64,000 nucleotides of DNA from Canibacter zhoujuaniae (GCF_011752015.1 NZ_JAAIKA010000001.1:186001-250000), one strand, 5' to 3'; counted from the first letter of the stretch, positions 44,628 to 58,326 are shown. The notes: a model not told the origin generated them from the letters alone. Translations and numbers: made by a program.

Positions 44628-45070
44628 TGGCTGACGATCTTGAACTGTCGCCGTCTGAGCGCGCGGGAGTTAACTACGCAAACCGGCTCTCTGGCGGGCA
44701 CCACGGCCGTGGCTCAACCCAGAAAGCCCTTGCGTCAATCGCGCTCGGGTTTGAAATTATTATCATTTTCCTGGTGGGCATGACGATGTACGGGCTTAAC
44801 GTTTTTGATCCGCCACAAATTGGAATTTACGCAGGTCTTATTCTCTGTGCGCTGTGCGTTGTTGCGCTTCTCGTCATGCGCACACCGATTGGTATCACCG
44901 TCGGCTGGCTAGTGCAAATTATTCTTTTCGCTGCCGCTTTTTTCCTGCCAGCAACGCTGATTGTGGCAGTCCTGTTTGGCGGGCTGTGGGTCTTCGCGAT
45001 GATTAAGGGCAAGCAGATTGACCGAATGCGCGCAGCATGGGCGGCAAACCCAGAAAAATTCCAGCGCTAA
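44627..45070 (+). CDS. DUF4233 membrane protein
   Basis: A 147-residue protein. A polar N-terminus (about 40 residues) precedes four hydrophobic spans at about 40-58, 66-84, 89-107 and 108-124; the basic tail is KGKQIDRMRAAWAANPEKFQ. The position between folC and ndk and the QKALASIALGFEIIIIFLVG segment fit the actinobacterial DUF4233 family, whose function is unknown. Confidence 0.8.
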   Translation: MADDLELSPSERAGVNYANRLSGGHHGRGSTQKALASIALGFEIIIIFLVGMTMYGLNVFDPPQIGIYAGLILCALCVVALLVMRTPIGITVGWLVQIILFAAAFFLPATLIVAVLFGGLWVFAMIKGKQIDRMRAAWAANPEKFQR

Positions 45071-45118
45071 AGCATACAATTTAACCTAGCTCTAAGTTTT
45101 TAAATTATTGGGGGAGAG

Positions 45119-45532
45119 ATGTCTCAAGAAACGCTCGTGCTTGTCAAGCCAGACGGGGTGAAACGTCAGCTGACAGGCGAAATTTTGCGTCGTATCGAGG
45201 CGAAGGGCTACGTTATTGCAGATTTGCGATTTGTGCAGCCAAACCGTGAACTTCTCGCAGAGCACTATGCTGAGCACGCGGGGAAGTCGTTTTATGAGCC
45301 GCTGCTGGAGTTTATGACAAGCGGCCCAACGGTTGCTATCCGCCTGACCGGCGACCGCGTCATTGAAGGGTTCCGTGCCCTGGCCGGTACCACCGATCCA
45401 ACCACCGCCGCACCAGGCACCATCCGCGGTGATCTCGGCCGCGACTGGGGCTTAAAAGTGCAGCAGAATCTTGTGCACGGCAGCGATAGCGAAGAATCAG
45501 CCGCACGCGAAATAGCTCTCTGGTTCGCATAA
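45119..45532 (+). CDS. ndk: Nucleoside diphosphate kinase
   Basis: A 137-residue enzyme balancing NTP pools by phosphate transfer through a catalytic His, seen here in [12 protein letters not shown] (about 116). [13 protein letters not shown] is the conserved N-terminal block. GGGGGAGAG directly precedes the ATG as a strong ribosome site. It is normal in length and uvrB starts one base after its stop. Confidence 0.96.
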   Translation: MSQETLVLVKPDGVKRQLTGEILRRIEAKGYVIADLRFVQPNRELLAEHYAEHAGKSFYEPLLEFMTSGPTVAIRLTGDRVIEGFRALAGTTDPTTAAPGTIRGDLGRDWGLKVQQNLVHGSDSEESAAREIALWFA

Positions 45533-45533
45533 A

Positions 45534-47588
<2,055 letters not shown>

Positions 47589-47606
47589 CGACGTGATTCA
47601 GCTTTC

Positions 47607-47647
47607 TCGAACGAATGTTCTATTTCTTCTTGCTGTTGCCATATAAT
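47607..47647 (+). promoter_or_regulatory. SOS (LexA) box and promoter of uvrA
   Basis: TCGAAC-GAAT-GTTCTA at 47607-47622 matches the actinobacterial LexA box TCGAAC-N4-GTTCGA in 11 of 12 fixed positions. A perfect TATAAT lies at 47642-47647, with the -35 position falling in the SOS box, as expected for repression. The uvrA GTG begins seven nt after the -10, at the expected start of transcription. Confidence 0.85.
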
Positions 47648-47653
47648 TAATAG

Positions 47654-50566
47654 GTGACTAAAGCTAGGCAGAGTGTGAAAAAACCGGTTGTAAAGTCGTT
47701 GGCGCAAGCAAAAATTAAAGTGCAGGGTGCCAGAGTGCACAACCTGAAGAATGTTGATGTGAGCATTCCGCGCGACAGCCTGGTGGTTTTTACCGGCCTG
47801 AGCGGCAGCGGTAAATCGAGCCTTGCTTTCGACACTGTTTTTGCTGAGGGTCAGCGCCGCTACGTTGAGTCGCTCAGCGCATATGCGCGCCAGTTTTTGG
47901 GGCAGGTTGACAGGCCCGATGTTGATTTTATTGAGGGCTTGAGCCCGGCAGTTTCAATAGATCAGAAGTCAACCAACCGCAACCCGCGTTCAACGGTTGG
48001 CACGATTACCGAGATTTACGACTATATGCGTCTTTTATGGGCGCGCATCGGGATCCCGCACTGTCCGGTTTGTGGCGAGCTGATTCAATCACAAACCGTG
48101 CAGCAGATTGCCGACACACTCATGGAGATGCCAGAGGGCACACGCTTTCAGGTTTTGGCTCCCGTGGTTGAAAAGAAGAAGGGCGAATTTGTTGACTATT
48201 TTGCTGAATTAGCAGCTGACGGTTTCTCACGCATTATCGTTGACGGTCAGGCTCATCATTTGAGCGAACCACCGACCTTGAAAAAGAGTGACTGGCACTA
48301 CATTTCTGTTGTTGTTGACCGGCTGGTGCGCAAAGATTCAATTCTTGGTCGCCTCACTGACGCGATTGAGACCTCGCTGCGACTAACCGGGGGAGTTGTT
48401 GAGGTGAGTTTCCCGGCTCGTGCGGGTGAGCCTGAGTTGCCTGTGCGCCGCTTTAGTGAGCATCGCAGCTGCCCGAACAACCACCCGGTGCAGATCAGCG
48501 AAATTGAGCCGCGCACCTTCTCGTTTAACGCACCTTTTGGCGCGTGTGAAACCTGCTCAGGGCTTGGCACCTCCCTGCAGGCAGACCCCGACCTTGTTTT
48601 GGCTGACACCACGCTGTCGCTCGCTGAGGGAGTGATTATTCCGTGGAGCACGCAGGGCAGCGGGCTTTATAGTTACTTCCAAAACCAGCTGCAGGCTTTA
48701 GCTGCTGAGCACGACTTCTCTCTTAAGACACCGTGGGAAGATCTGCCTGCACGTGTGCAAGAGATGCTGCTCTACGGCAAAAACTTTAAAGTGCAGGTCG
48801 CCTATCGCAACCGTCACGGCCGTGAGGTGAAGTATCGCTCTGGTTTTGAGGGCGCAATCTCCTATGTTGAACGCAAATATATGGAGGCAGAAAGCGATAA
48901 TGTGCGCGCAAAGTGGGCTGAGCTGCTGCGCGCTGTGCCGTGCGCAAGCTGTAAGGGTGCGCGTCTCAAACCTGAGGTGCTTGCGGTGACGGTGAACGAT
49001 CTTTCTATCTCTGAGGTTGCTGACCTCAGTCTCGGTGAGGCGCAGGTCTTTTTTGACGAGCTCACTCTGAGCGAGCGTGAGGCAAAGATTGCGGCACAGG
49101 TGCTGCGCGAGATTCGGGCGCGTTTTAGCTTCCTCATTGAAGTCGGGCTGAATTACCTTACTCTGGGTCGTGCTGCTGGCACACTCTCCGGCGGTGAGGC
49201 GCAGCGGATTCGACTGGCAACGCAAATCGGCTCTGGTCTGACCGGCGTGCTGTATGTGCTTGACGAACCCTCTATCGGTTTGCATCAGCGCGACAACCGC
49301 CGTCTGATAGACACTCTGATACGGCTGAGAGATCTCGGCAATACGCTAATCGTTGTTGAGCACGACGAAGAAACTATCGACGCTGCAGACTGGATCGTTG
49401 ATATTGGGCCGGGCGCCGGTGTTGAGGGCGGCGAAGTTGTTCATTCCGGCACCGTCGCCGACTTACGCGCAAATAAACGGTCGATAACCGGTGCGTTTAT
49501 CTCTGGCCGCGAGGTAATTGCGACGCCCGAGACACGTCGCAAGGTAGATAAGAAACGGCAGCTAGAGGTTGTTGGTGCGCGCTCAAACAACCTTAAAGAG
49601 CTGAGTGTGAAATTCCCGCTCGGTGTGTTTACTGCGGTGACGGGTGTGAGCGGATCCGGCAAATCTACGCTGGTTAACGATATCCTCTACCGGGTGCTCG
49701 CCAATAAACTAAACGGCGCACACCAGCTGCCGGGCAAGCATAAGCGGGTGCACGGGCTTGAGCATTTAGATAAGGTCGTGCACGTTGACCAGGCGCCAAT
49801 TGGGCGCACTCCGCGCTCAAACCCGGCAACCTATACCGGTGTGTTTGACAAAATTCGTGCGCTGTTTGCTGAAACACAAGAGGCTAAGGTGCGCGGCTAT
49901 CTTGCCGGTCGCTTCAGTTTCAACGTGAAGGGCGGGCGTTGTGAGGCTTGCTCGGGTGATGGCACGTTGAAGATCGAGATGAACTTCCTGCCCGATGTGT
50001 ATGTGCCGTGTGAGGTGTGTGACGGCAAACGCTACAACCGTGAAACCCTGCAGATTAAATACAAGGGTAAGAACATCTCTGAAGTGCTAGAAATGCCGAT
50101 CTCAGAGGCGGCGGAGTTCTTCCAGCCGATCAGCTCGATTTATCGCTACCTGCAAACTCTTGTTGATGTGGGGCTTGGTTATGTGCAGCTTGGGCAGGCG
50201 GCCACAACTTTGTCCGGTGGTGAGGCACAGCGGGTGAAGCTTGCAACTGAACTGCAGAAGCGTTCGACCGGCCGCACAGTCTATGTGCTTGATGAGCCGA
50301 CCACGGGTCTGCATTTTGAAGATGTGCGCAAGCTCTTAAAGGTGCTCAACACTCTGGTTGATAAGGGCAACACAGTAATCACTATTGAGCACAATCTCGA
50401 TATGATTCGCTCTGCAGACTGGGTAATTGACCTCGGCCCTGAGGGCGGCTCAGGCGGTGGCACGCTGGTTGCTGCGGGCACCCCTGAAGAGGTTGCGCAG
50501 GTAGCTGAAAGTCACACCGGTCGCTTCCTTAAAGAAGCGCTAGCAGCTCACCCAGCCGGTAAATAA
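47654..50566 (+). CDS. uvrA: UvrABC excinuclease subunit A
   Basis: A 970-residue damage-recognition ATPase with two ABC modules. Walker A copies are [14 protein letters not shown] (about 48-61) and [14 protein letters not shown] (about 661-674); signatures are [20 protein letters not shown] and [17 protein letters not shown]. Zinc fingers are seen at CPVCGELI and at CEACSGDG...CEVCDGKR. The GTG at 47654 coincides with the predicted transcription start, so the mRNA is probably leaderless. Its stop overlaps the uvrC ATG. Confidence 0.96.
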   Translation: MTKARQSVKKPVVKSLAQAKIKVQGARVHNLKNVDVSIPRDSLVVFTGLSGSGKSSLAFDTVFAEGQRRYVESLSAYARQFLGQVDRPDVDFIEGLSPAVSIDQKSTNRNPRSTVGTITEIYDYMRLLWARIGIPHCPVCGELIQSQTVQQIADTLMEMPEGTRFQVLAPVVEKKKGEFVDYFAELAADGFSRIIVDGQAHHLSEPPTLKKSDWHYISVVVDRLVRKDSILGRLTDAIETSLRLTGGVVEVSFPARAGEPELPVRRFSEHRSCPNNHPVQISEIEPRTFSFNAPFGACETCSGLGTSLQADPDLVLADTTLSLAEGVIIPWSTQGSGLYSYFQNQLQALAAEHDFSLKTPWEDLPARVQEMLLYGKNFKVQVAYRNRHGREVKYRSGFEGAISYVERKYMEAESDNVRAKWAELLRAVPCASCKGARLKPEVLAVTVNDLSISEVADLSLGEAQVFFDELTLSEREAKIAAQVLREIRARFSFLIEVGLNYLTLGRAAGTLSGGEAQRIRLATQIGSGLTGVLYVLDEPSIGLHQRDNRRLIDTLIRLRDLGNTLIVVEHDEETIDAADWIVDIGPGAGVEGGEVVHSGTVADLRANKRSITGAFISGREVIATPETRRKVDKKRQLEVVGARSNNLKELSVKFPLGVFTAVTGVSGSGKSTLVNDILYRVLANKLNGAHQLPGKHKRVHGLEHLDKVVHVDQAPIGRTPRSNPATYTGVFDKIRALFAETQEAKVRGYLAGRFSFNVKGGRCEACSGDGTLKIEMNFLPDVYVPCEVCDGKRYNRETLQIKYKGKNISEVLEMPISEAAEFFQPISSIYRYLQTLVDVGLGYVQLGQAATTLSGGEAQRVKLATELQKRSTGRTVYVLDEPTTGLHFEDVRKLLKVLNTLVDKGNTVITIEHNLDMIRSADWVIDLGPEGGSGGGTLVAAGTPEEVAQVAESHTGRFLKEALAAHPAGK

Positions 50567-52491
50567 TGCGCACCGTCGATAACCGGAAGGCATTTAAACC
50601 GCAGTCGGGGGAGGTGCCAACAGGGCCGGGTGTTTATCGCTTTTCGGATCGCCACGGTCGTGTGCTGTATATCGGCAAAGCAAAAAACTTGCGCAACCGC
50701 TTGGCAAACTATTTTCAGCCGCTGCACACGCTGCAACCGCGCACACAATTAATGGTGCAGTTGGCGGCTAAGGTTGACTGGACGGTTGTTGCTAGCGACA
50801 CTGAGTCTTTGGTGCTCGAGCACAGCTGGATCAACGAATTCCGGCCGCCTTTTAATGTCCAGTTTAAAGATGATAAAAGCTATCCCTATCTGGTTGTTTT
50901 AATGGGGGATGAAGCACCCCGCGCAATCATTTCTCGCAAAGAGGGCATTAAAAAAGCAAAGTATTTTGGCCCGTACCCGAAAGTTTGGGCGCTGCGTGAA
51001 ACCCTTGATCTCGTGCAGCAGGCATTCCCGCTGCGCACCTGTAACGACGCAGACTACTCTCGCGCGATGCGCTCCGGCAGACCGTGTTTAGCCAGCCAAA
51101 TAGGCCGCTGCCACGGGCCGTGTTCGATGCGGGTTTCGATTGCCGAGCATCGCGAACGCGCAAAAGAGATGGTGCGATTCTTGCGGTCACTCGACCGCCG
51201 GTTTGTGCGGCAGGTGGAGAGCCAAATGCGGGATGCAGCAGCCGCACAGCGTTTTGAAGAGGCCGCAAAACTGCGCGACCGGCTGCAGGCGCTCGAGCAT
51301 ATTCTCGAAAAGCAAGCAGTGGTGTTTGCTAGCGAGGTAAACGCAGACTTTTTTGGCTACTACGCCAACGAACTTTTGGGTGCTGTGCACCAGTTTAAAG
51401 TGCGAGCGGGCCGCATTCGCGGTGAACGCAGTTGGATCGTGGAAGTCGGGCCGGATGATTCAGCTGGCACGGTGCTCGAGCAGGTGCTGCAGAGTGTCTA
51501 CGAGAGAGAAGCACCCCCGAAGCGGATTATTACTTCAGCGCTGCCAGAAAACGCTGCCGATCTGAGCGAAGTGCTCAAACAGCGGCACGGTCTGCGCTCT
51601 CTCCCACAAATTAAGGTTGCCGAACGCGGCGAGAAAGCCCGGCTATTAGAGAGTGCAGTAAAGAATGCGGGCGAGCACTTGCTGCGCAACAGTCTGCGTC
51701 GCACCAACGACATCACCGCACGCACAGACGCACTGGCAGAGTTGCAGCAGTATCTCGGGCTTGCAGAACCCCCGCTACGCATTGAGGCTATCGACGTATC
51801 GCATCTGCAGGGCACGAACGTGGTGGCCTCTCTTGTGGTGTTTGAAGACGGCCTGCCCGCGAAAGGCGCATACCGGAAATACAAGGTGGTTGAAGCAAAC
51901 AACGACGTTGACTCAATTCGGCAGGTGGTGGCCCGTCGGGCTGCGGTGCTCGGCAAAGCAGATGAGCTGGCGCCTGAGGTGGGGTTGTATCGTGCCCGGC
52001 CGCAGCTGCTGTTGATCGACGGCGGTCAACCGCAGGTGGCCGCCGCAGCGGCTGCACTTGAGGAAGCCGGCATCACAGATATCGCTGTTGCGGGCATCGC
52101 GAAGCGACTTGAAGAGCTGTGGCTGCCAGAGGATGATTTTCCGGTGATTCTGCCGCGCAATTCAGAGGCGCTGTTTCTTGTGCAGCGGCTGCGTGATGAG
52201 GCGCACCGATTTGCAATCACCTTCCAAAAACAGCGCAGATCGAAAGCGTTAGCAACCGAGCTGTCAGAAATTCCCGGTGTCGGCCAAGCTCGAGTGAAGG
52301 CTCTGTTGCGCACTTTTGGATCGGTGAAAAGGGTGCGTTCGGCAAGCATCGCTGAGCTTGGCGCGGTGCCCGGTGTGGGAGAGAGCCTTGCCTCGGTTAT
52401 TTACGAACATCTGCACACACCTAGCGCCAAGGCGAAGGGGTTAGATAGCATTGACACAGCGGGATCAGAGAACGATGAAGTTGGGCAGTAA
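50566..52491 (+). CDS. uvrC: UvrABC excinuclease subunit C
   Basis: A 641-residue dual-incision nuclease. The N-terminal GIY-YIG domain shows GVYRFSDRHGRVLYIGKAKN (about 22-41). A UVR motif (AAAQRFEEAAKLRDRLQALE, about 224-243) binds UvrB. The RNase H-like domain includes IEAIDVSHLQGTNVVASLVV, and tandem helix-hairpin-helix motifs end the protein (IPGVGQARVKALLRTFGS, VPGVGESLA). It overlaps uvrA and rapZ by one base each. Confidence 0.96.
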   Translation: MRTVDNRKAFKPQSGEVPTGPGVYRFSDRHGRVLYIGKAKNLRNRLANYFQPLHTLQPRTQLMVQLAAKVDWTVVASDTESLVLEHSWINEFRPPFNVQFKDDKSYPYLVVLMGDEAPRAIISRKEGIKKAKYFGPYPKVWALRETLDLVQQAFPLRTCNDADYSRAMRSGRPCLASQIGRCHGPCSMRVSIAEHRERAKEMVRFLRSLDRRFVRQVESQMRDAAAAQRFEEAAKLRDRLQALEHILEKQAVVFASEVNADFFGYYANELLGAVHQFKVRAGRIRGERSWIVEVGPDDSAGTVLEQVLQSVYEREAPPKRIITSALPENAADLSEVLKQRHGLRSLPQIKVAERGEKARLLESAVKNAGEHLLRNSLRRTNDITARTDALAELQQYLGLAEPPLRIEAIDVSHLQGTNVVASLVVFEDGLPAKGAYRKYKVVEANNDVDSIRQVVARRAAVLGKADELAPEVGLYRARPQLLLIDGGQPQVAAAAAALEEAGITDIAVAGIAKRLEELWLPEDDFPVILPRNSEALFLVQRLRDEAHRFAITFQKQRRSKALATELSEIPGVGQARVKALLRTFGSVKRVRSASIAELGAVPGVGESLASVIYEHLHTPSAKAKGLDSIDTAGSENDEVGQ

Positions 52492-53369
52492 TGAGTGATA
52501 CGCAGATAGCTAAGCGAGATATTTTAATCGTTGCCGGAATGTCTGGCGCCGGTCGGAGCACCGCTGCAAACACCCTCGAAGACATGGGGTGGTATGTCGT
52601 TGATAATCTGCCGCTAAAGCTTTTGACCACCGTGGCTGATATGGCTGAGCTCTCAGACGGGGCGATTAAAAAAATTGCTGCTGTTGTAGATGCGCGCGGC
52701 CGCGACCTCGATGAGACGCTGCGGGAAACGCTGGCTGAAATTTCTGAGAAAGGCGCCCCGCGCATTCTCTTCCTCGATGCGAGTGATGATGTGCTGGTGC
52801 GCCGCTATGAGGCTGTGCGCAGGCCACACCCGCTGATGGGTGCAGGTAGCCTGCTCGACGGGATCCAAAAAGAGCGTGACCGATTGCTTGAGCTGCGTGC
52901 GTTAAGCGATTTTGTTATCGATACTTCGCGCTATAACGTGCATGAGCTGACGAGTCGCATCCGTGAGCTCTTTTCTGAGGCTGATGCGCCAAAACTGCAG
53001 CTGGTTGTGCAGAGTTTCGGCTTCAAATACGGGGCGCCAAGTGATGCCGATCTGATGATCGATATGCGTTTTGTGCCAAACCCGTTCTGGTTACCTGAGC
53101 TGCGCCCGCTCACCGGTAACGATGCAGAGGTGAGCGAGTTTGTGCTCGCCCAAGAGGGGGTGCACGAGTTTATCGCAAACTATGTTGCGGCGTTAGAGCC
53201 GGTCTTTGCGGGATACCAACGCGAGAACAAACGGCACGTAATGCTGGCTGTCGGCTGCACCGGCGGTAAACATCGCTCTGTTGCGGTGACCAACGAAATT
53301 GCCGGCAGATTGGCTGATTTAGCCGGGGTGCAGGTGTCTGTGCGGCACCGCGACCTCGGGCGTGAGTAA
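52491..53369 (+). CDS. rapZ: RNase adapter RapZ-like P-loop nucleotide-binding protein
   Basis: A 292-residue protein. Its Walker A is GMSGAGRSTAANTLEDMGWY (about 16-35), and the C-terminal GCTGGKHRSVAVTNEIAGRL (about 255-274) is the conserved RapZ block. In E. coli RapZ controls glucosamine-6-phosphate synthase through small RNAs; in actinobacteria the role is unknown, and uvrC-rapZ-whiA order is conserved. It shares a base with the uvrC stop. Confidence 0.93.
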   Translation: MSDTQIAKRDILIVAGMSGAGRSTAANTLEDMGWYVVDNLPLKLLTTVADMAELSDGAIKKIAAVVDARGRDLDETLRETLAEISEKGAPRILFLDASDDVLVRRYEAVRRPHPLMGAGSLLDGIQKERDRLLELRALSDFVIDTSRYNVHELTSRIRELFSEADAPKLQLVVQSFGFKYGAPSDADLMIDMRFVPNPFWLPELRPLTGNDAEVSEFVLAQEGVHEFIANYVAALEPVFAGYQRENKRHVMLAVGCTGGKHRSVAVTNEIAGRLADLAGVQVSVRHRDLGRE

Positions 53370-53479
53370 GTGAGCGGCGCCTAAATTTAACCGAACATAA
53401 TACATGTTTACGCGCGCCTAATTTCTGCCGTAAAATAACTATCTGCCGCAACGCCAAATTGAGTCGGAAGGATCGTTCA

Positions 53480-54469
53480 GTGTCTAACGCTATGCCTGCC
53501 TCGCAGACCTCTGTTGTTCGTGAAGAACTGCGTCAAATTGAGGTTTGTGATCAGGGGGTGCGCAATGCGGAGTTGATCACCGCGCTGCGCTTTGCCGGCG
53601 GGCTGCACAACATCTCCGGCCGGGTAGCGCTTGAGGCAGAATTTCACTCACCCTATATTCTGCAGCGCATGCGTAAGGCTCTGTTTGAAATGTACGGTGT
53701 TGTCACGGAGGCAAAGCAGCTGCCGGTTAACTCAACCAAACCGGGGCAGCCGATGTTTCTTTTCCGCACCAGTGATGGCGAAGCAATCGCACGTCGTCTC
53801 GGCTTGCTCGATAGCCGCAGACAGCAGGTGCGTGGCCTGCCAAATCGGGTGGCCACAGGCTCACCGGATGAGCTGGCCGCTGCCTGGCGCGGCGCATTTA
53901 TGGCGCGCGGCATGCTAACCGCTCCCGGACGGTCAGCGAGCCTTGAGCTAACCAGCCCCACAAATGAAGCGGCGATGGCGCTGGTTGGCGCTGCCGGACG
54001 TTTGGGAATCCAGGCTAAAAGCCGCGAGATTCGTGGGCAGGTGAAGGTGTTAATCCGCGATCCTGAAGCAATTGCTGAGATGCTCTCGAAGATGGGAGCA
54101 ACTAAGAGCGCTGAGTTTTGGAACAATCAGCGCCAGGATCGTGAAAAGCGGGCAACAGCAAACCGCCTTGTGAACTTTGATGACGCGAATCTCAGGCGGT
54201 CTGCGCAAGCCTCCGCTGCAGCTTGTGCGCGTGTTGAGCGTGCGCTGGAGATTCTCGGTGATGATGTGCCTGAGCATCTAAAAGTTGCCGGCCAGCTGCG
54301 TTTAACACATCGCGAAGCGAGCCTTGATGAGCTTGGCAGCAAGGCTGAGCCACCGCTTACGAAAGACGCGATCGCCGGGCGCATCAGGCGCCTGCTCGGC
54401 ATGGCCGATAAGGTTGCGAAGCAGCTTGGCATTCCCGGCACTGAGGCAGCAATTCCGCGTGAATCATAA
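53480..54469 (+). CDS. whiA: WhiA-type DNA-binding regulator
   Basis: About 329 residues. The fold pairs a LAGLIDADG homing-endonuclease-like N-terminal part (ALRFAGGLHNISGRVALEAE, about 34-53; AAAWRGAFMARGMLT) with a C-terminal helix-turn-helix (LRLTHREASLDELGSKAEPP followed by LTKDAIAGRIRRLLGMA). WhiA acts in sporulation control in Streptomyces and in division or metabolism in non-spore-formers. The GTG at 53480 has GGAAGGA about 8 nt upstream; TTG 53459 is a less likely alternative. Confidence 0.93.
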   Translation: MSNAMPASQTSVVREELRQIEVCDQGVRNAELITALRFAGGLHNISGRVALEAEFHSPYILQRMRKALFEMYGVVTEAKQLPVNSTKPGQPMFLFRTSDGEAIARRLGLLDSRRQQVRGLPNRVATGSPDELAAAWRGAFMARGMLTAPGRSASLELTSPTNEAAMALVGAAGRLGIQAKSREIRGQVKVLIRDPEAIAEMLSKMGATKSAEFWNNQRQDREKRATANRLVNFDDANLRRSAQASAAACARVERALEILGDDVPEHLKVAGQLRLTHREASLDELGSKAEPPLTKDAIAGRIRRLLGMADKVAKQLGIPGTEAAIPRES

Positions 54470-54566
54470 ACCGCATAAGCGGTGTGCTCTAAAACCACTC
54501 TCAGAGTTTGTTTTTGCGTAAGCGCTAAAATTGAGCTTAGAAGCGTAGAAACAAAGGAGAATTAAA

Positions 54567-55181
54567 TTGGTTTACTCACTTCCTGAGCTCAGCTACGACT
54601 ACAGCGCACTTGAGCCTTCTATTAGCGCCCGCATTATGGAGCTGCACCACAGCAAGCACCATGCAGCATATGTGACCGGCGCAAATGCTGCTCTTGAGGC
54701 ACTGGCTGAGGCGCGCGAAAACGGTAATTTTGCAAACGTTAGCAAACTGGAAAAAGATCTCGCGTTTAACCTCGGCGGCCACGTTAACCACTCAATTTTC
54801 TGGACGAATCTCTCGCCAAATGGTGGCGGCAAACCAGAGGGTGAGCTGGCGTCTGCGGTTGACGAATTTTTCGGCTCTTTCGATGGCTTCCAAAAGCACT
54901 TTAACGCTACCGCGCTCAGCATTCAGGGCTCGGGTTGGTCGGTGCTCACCTGGGATGCGCTCGGTCAGCGTCTGAACATTCAGCAGTTCTTCGATCAGCA
55001 GGCAAACTTCCCAGCAGGCAGCACCCCGCTGTTAATGCTGGATATGTGGGAGCACGCGTTCTATCTCGACTATGTGAACGTGAAGGCAGACTATGTTGAC
55101 GCTTTCTGGAACATTGTGAACTGGGAGAATGTCGCTGAGCGCTTTGAGCGTGCGCGCACTCAGACCGCAGGTCTGATCTAA
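54567..55181 (+). CDS. sodA: Superoxide dismutase (Mn/Fe family)
   Basis: A 204-residue enzyme dismutating superoxide. Metal ligands are the His in MELHHSKHHAAYV (about 27), the His in LGGHVNHSIFW (about 75), and the Asp and His of LDMWEHAFYLDYV. Gly before the second His and the Gln in IQGSGWSVL favour manganese, but cambialistic use cannot be excluded. The start is TTG at 54567, seven nt after AAAGGAG. It is in the usual place between whiA and gap. Confidence 0.95.
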   Translation: MVYSLPELSYDYSALEPSISARIMELHHSKHHAAYVTGANAALEALAEARENGNFANVSKLEKDLAFNLGGHVNHSIFWTNLSPNGGGKPEGELASAVDEFFGSFDGFQKHFNATALSIQGSGWSVLTWDALGQRLNIQQFFDQQANFPAGSTPLLMLDMWEHAFYLDYVNVKADYVDAFWNIVNWENVAERFERARTQTAGLI

Positions 55182-56264
<1,083 letters not shown>

Positions 56265-56292
56265 GGTTTTCTGCGCAAAAACTAATGTGAGG

Positions 56293-56322
56293 GGCGGTAC
56301 CATTAATCTGGTGCCGCCTTTT
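56293..56322 (+). terminator. Terminator after gap
   Basis: GGCGGTACC (56293-56301) and GGTGCCGCC (56310-56318) form a 9-bp stem with one G-T pair and an 8-nt loop, followed by TTTT. pgk starts 30 nt later, so it may only attenuate transcription between them. Confidence 0.75.
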
Positions 56323-56351
56323 GCGGTTTAACTAACTCTATGGAGGGTGAG

Positions 56352-57554
56352 ATGCGAGCTCTAGAAACACTCGGCAACCTGAGCGGCAAGACTGTTTTAG
56401 TGCGGTCTGATCTTAACGTTCCGCTGAAAGACGGTGTAATAACCGACGACGGCCGTGTGCGTGCGGCTGCTGCAACCATTGAGAAGCTCACGGCAGAAAA
56501 TGCCCGGGTGATCGTTATCAGCCACCTTGGCCGCCCAAAGGGTGAGGTTGATAACAGCCTGTCACTTAAGCCTGTCGCGCAGCGACTCGGCGAGATAATT
56601 GATGCGCCTGTTAGTTTTGTTGCTGACACGGTCGGCGCAGAAGCTGCTGCAGCGGTGAAAGAGCTGAAAGACGGCGCTGTTTTAATGCTTGAAAACTTGC
56701 GTTTTAACTCGCAGGAAACATCTAAAGAGGCGGCGGAGCGCGGCCAGTTTGCAGCCCGCCTGGCCGAGTTTGCTGACGCTTTCGTGCTCGACGGTTTTGG
56801 TGTTGTGCATCGCAGTCAGGCGAGTGTGACTGAGCTTGCAAAAGCGCTTCCGAGTGCGGCGGGTTTGCTTGTCGCTGACGAGGTTGCGGTGTTAAAGCAG
56901 CTGACGGAAGACCTTAAGCGGCCATACACGGTTGTGCTCGGCGGCTCGAAAGTGTCAGATAAGCTTGGTGTTATCGATCATTTGATTGAGCGTGTGGATA
57001 CCCTGATTATCGGCGGCGGAATGCTCTTTACGTTCCTGGCAGCTAAGGGGCATAAGGTTGGTGCGAGCCTGCTTGAAGAGGATCAGATCGAAACCGTGCG
57101 CGGCTATCTTAAGCGTGCAACTGAGTTGGGTGTTGAGCTGGTGCTGCCAAGCGACATTGTTGTTGCCGAAAAGTTTGATGCTGATGCAGCATACGAAGTG
57201 GTCGCAGCGGACGCTATCGAAGAAAGCTCATTCGGAGCAAGCGGGATCGGCCTTGATATCGGCCCTGAGTCTGCGAAACTGTTCGCCGAAAAAATTCGTG
57301 CCGCTAAAACTGTCTTTTGGAACGGCCCTATGGGTGTCTTTGAGATGGAAAACTTTGCCGCAGGCACGCGCGCAGTTGCCAAGGCTCTGACGGAAGTATC
57401 CGGTCTCGCTGTGGTTGGCGGTGGAGACAGCGCTGCCGCTGTGCGCGCCCTCGGTTTTGCAGATTCTGATTTTGGACACATTTCTACAGGCGGTGGTGCG
57501 AGCCTTGAGTTCCTTGAGGGCAAGCAGCTGCCAGGTTTGGAGGTGCTCGCATGA
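56352..57554 (+). CDS. pgk: Phosphoglycerate kinase
   Basis: About 400 residues, making ATP from 1,3-bisphosphoglycerate. RSDLNVPLKDG (about 19-29), ISHLGRPKGE and LENLRFNSQE are family blocks; the nucleotide site includes GGSKVSDKLGV and GGGDSAAAVRALGF. ATG 56352 follows GGAGGG closely; ATG 56340 would place that motif inside the gene. It overlaps tpiA by four bases (ATGA). Confidence 0.96.
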   Translation: MRALETLGNLSGKTVLVRSDLNVPLKDGVITDDGRVRAAAATIEKLTAENARVIVISHLGRPKGEVDNSLSLKPVAQRLGEIIDAPVSFVADTVGAEAAAAVKELKDGAVLMLENLRFNSQETSKEAAERGQFAARLAEFADAFVLDGFGVVHRSQASVTELAKALPSAAGLLVADEVAVLKQLTEDLKRPYTVVLGGSKVSDKLGVIDHLIERVDTLIIGGGMLFTFLAAKGHKVGASLLEEDQIETVRGYLKRATELGVELVLPSDIVVAEKFDADAAYEVVAADAIEESSFGASGIGLDIGPESAKLFAEKIRAAKTVFWNGPMGVFEMENFAAGTRAVAKALTEVSGLAVVGGGDSAAAVRALGFADSDFGHISTGGGASLEFLEGKQLPGLEVLA

Positions 57555-58321
57555 GCGCAACACGTTTACCGTTAATCGCAGGCAACTGGAAGATGAATCT
57601 TAATCATCTTGAGGCGACTGCATTCACACAGAAACTTGCCTGGAGCCTGAGAGACGCGAAATACGATCCGGCTGAGGTTGAGGTCGCAATCTTCCCGCCC
57701 TTTACCGATCTGCGTTCGGTGCAGGTTATTACTGAAGCGGAAAAGCTCTCACTAAAGACCGGCGCGCAAGATGTTTCTGAGCACGAGTCGGGTGCCTACA
57801 CGGGAGATATCAGCGCCAAGTTTCTCACCAAGCTCGGCTGCAGTTACGCGATTGTAGGGCACTCTGAGCGTCGCGAGGGGCATCACGAGACCGACGAGAT
57901 CGTTGGCCGGAAGGCAGCGGCTGCTGCAGCGGCCGGTTTGGTGCCGGTGCTCTGCATCGGAGAGACAGCAGAGGATCTTAAGCAGCACGGCGCTGCTGCG
58001 GTTCCTGTCTCTCAGCTCGAAAACGCCTTAGCTGAAATTCCCGCTGAGGCAGAGCTGGTGGTTGCTTATGAGCCGGTCTGGGCGATCGGATCAGGATCGG
58101 CAGCAACCCCTGAGCAGGCGCAGGAGGTGTGCAAGGCGCTGCGCGAGAAGCTGACGGAACTACGCGGTGCTGACTTTGCGGAAGCGACGCGCATCCTTTA
58201 TGGCGGCTCGGTGAAGGCAGAGAACATCGCAGGTTTCATGGCAGAGCCAGATATAGACGGTGCGCTCGTTGGCGGTGCCAGCCTTAAGGTTGATGAGTTC
58301 ACCAACATTGTGAAGTTCTAA
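57551..58321 (+). CDS. tpiA: Triosephosphate isomerase
   Basis: A 256-residue TIM barrel. N-terminal GNWKMNLNH holds the catalytic Lys, IVGHSERRE the electrophilic His, and AYEPVWAIGSG the catalytic Glu (about 173). Phosphate is bound by YGGSVKAENI. Coupled to pgk by ATGA overlap. A hairpin follows before secG. Confidence 0.96.
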   Translation: MSATRLPLIAGNWKMNLNHLEATAFTQKLAWSLRDAKYDPAEVEVAIFPPFTDLRSVQVITEAEKLSLKTGAQDVSEHESGAYTGDISAKFLTKLGCSYAIVGHSERREGHHETDEIVGRKAAAAAAAGLVPVLCIGETAEDLKQHGAAAVPVSQLENALAEIPAEAELVVAYEPVWAIGSGSAATPEQAQEVCKALREKLTELRGADFAEATRILYGGSVKAENIAGFMAEPDIDGALVGGASLKVDEFTNIVKF

Positions 58322-58326
58322 ACAAT

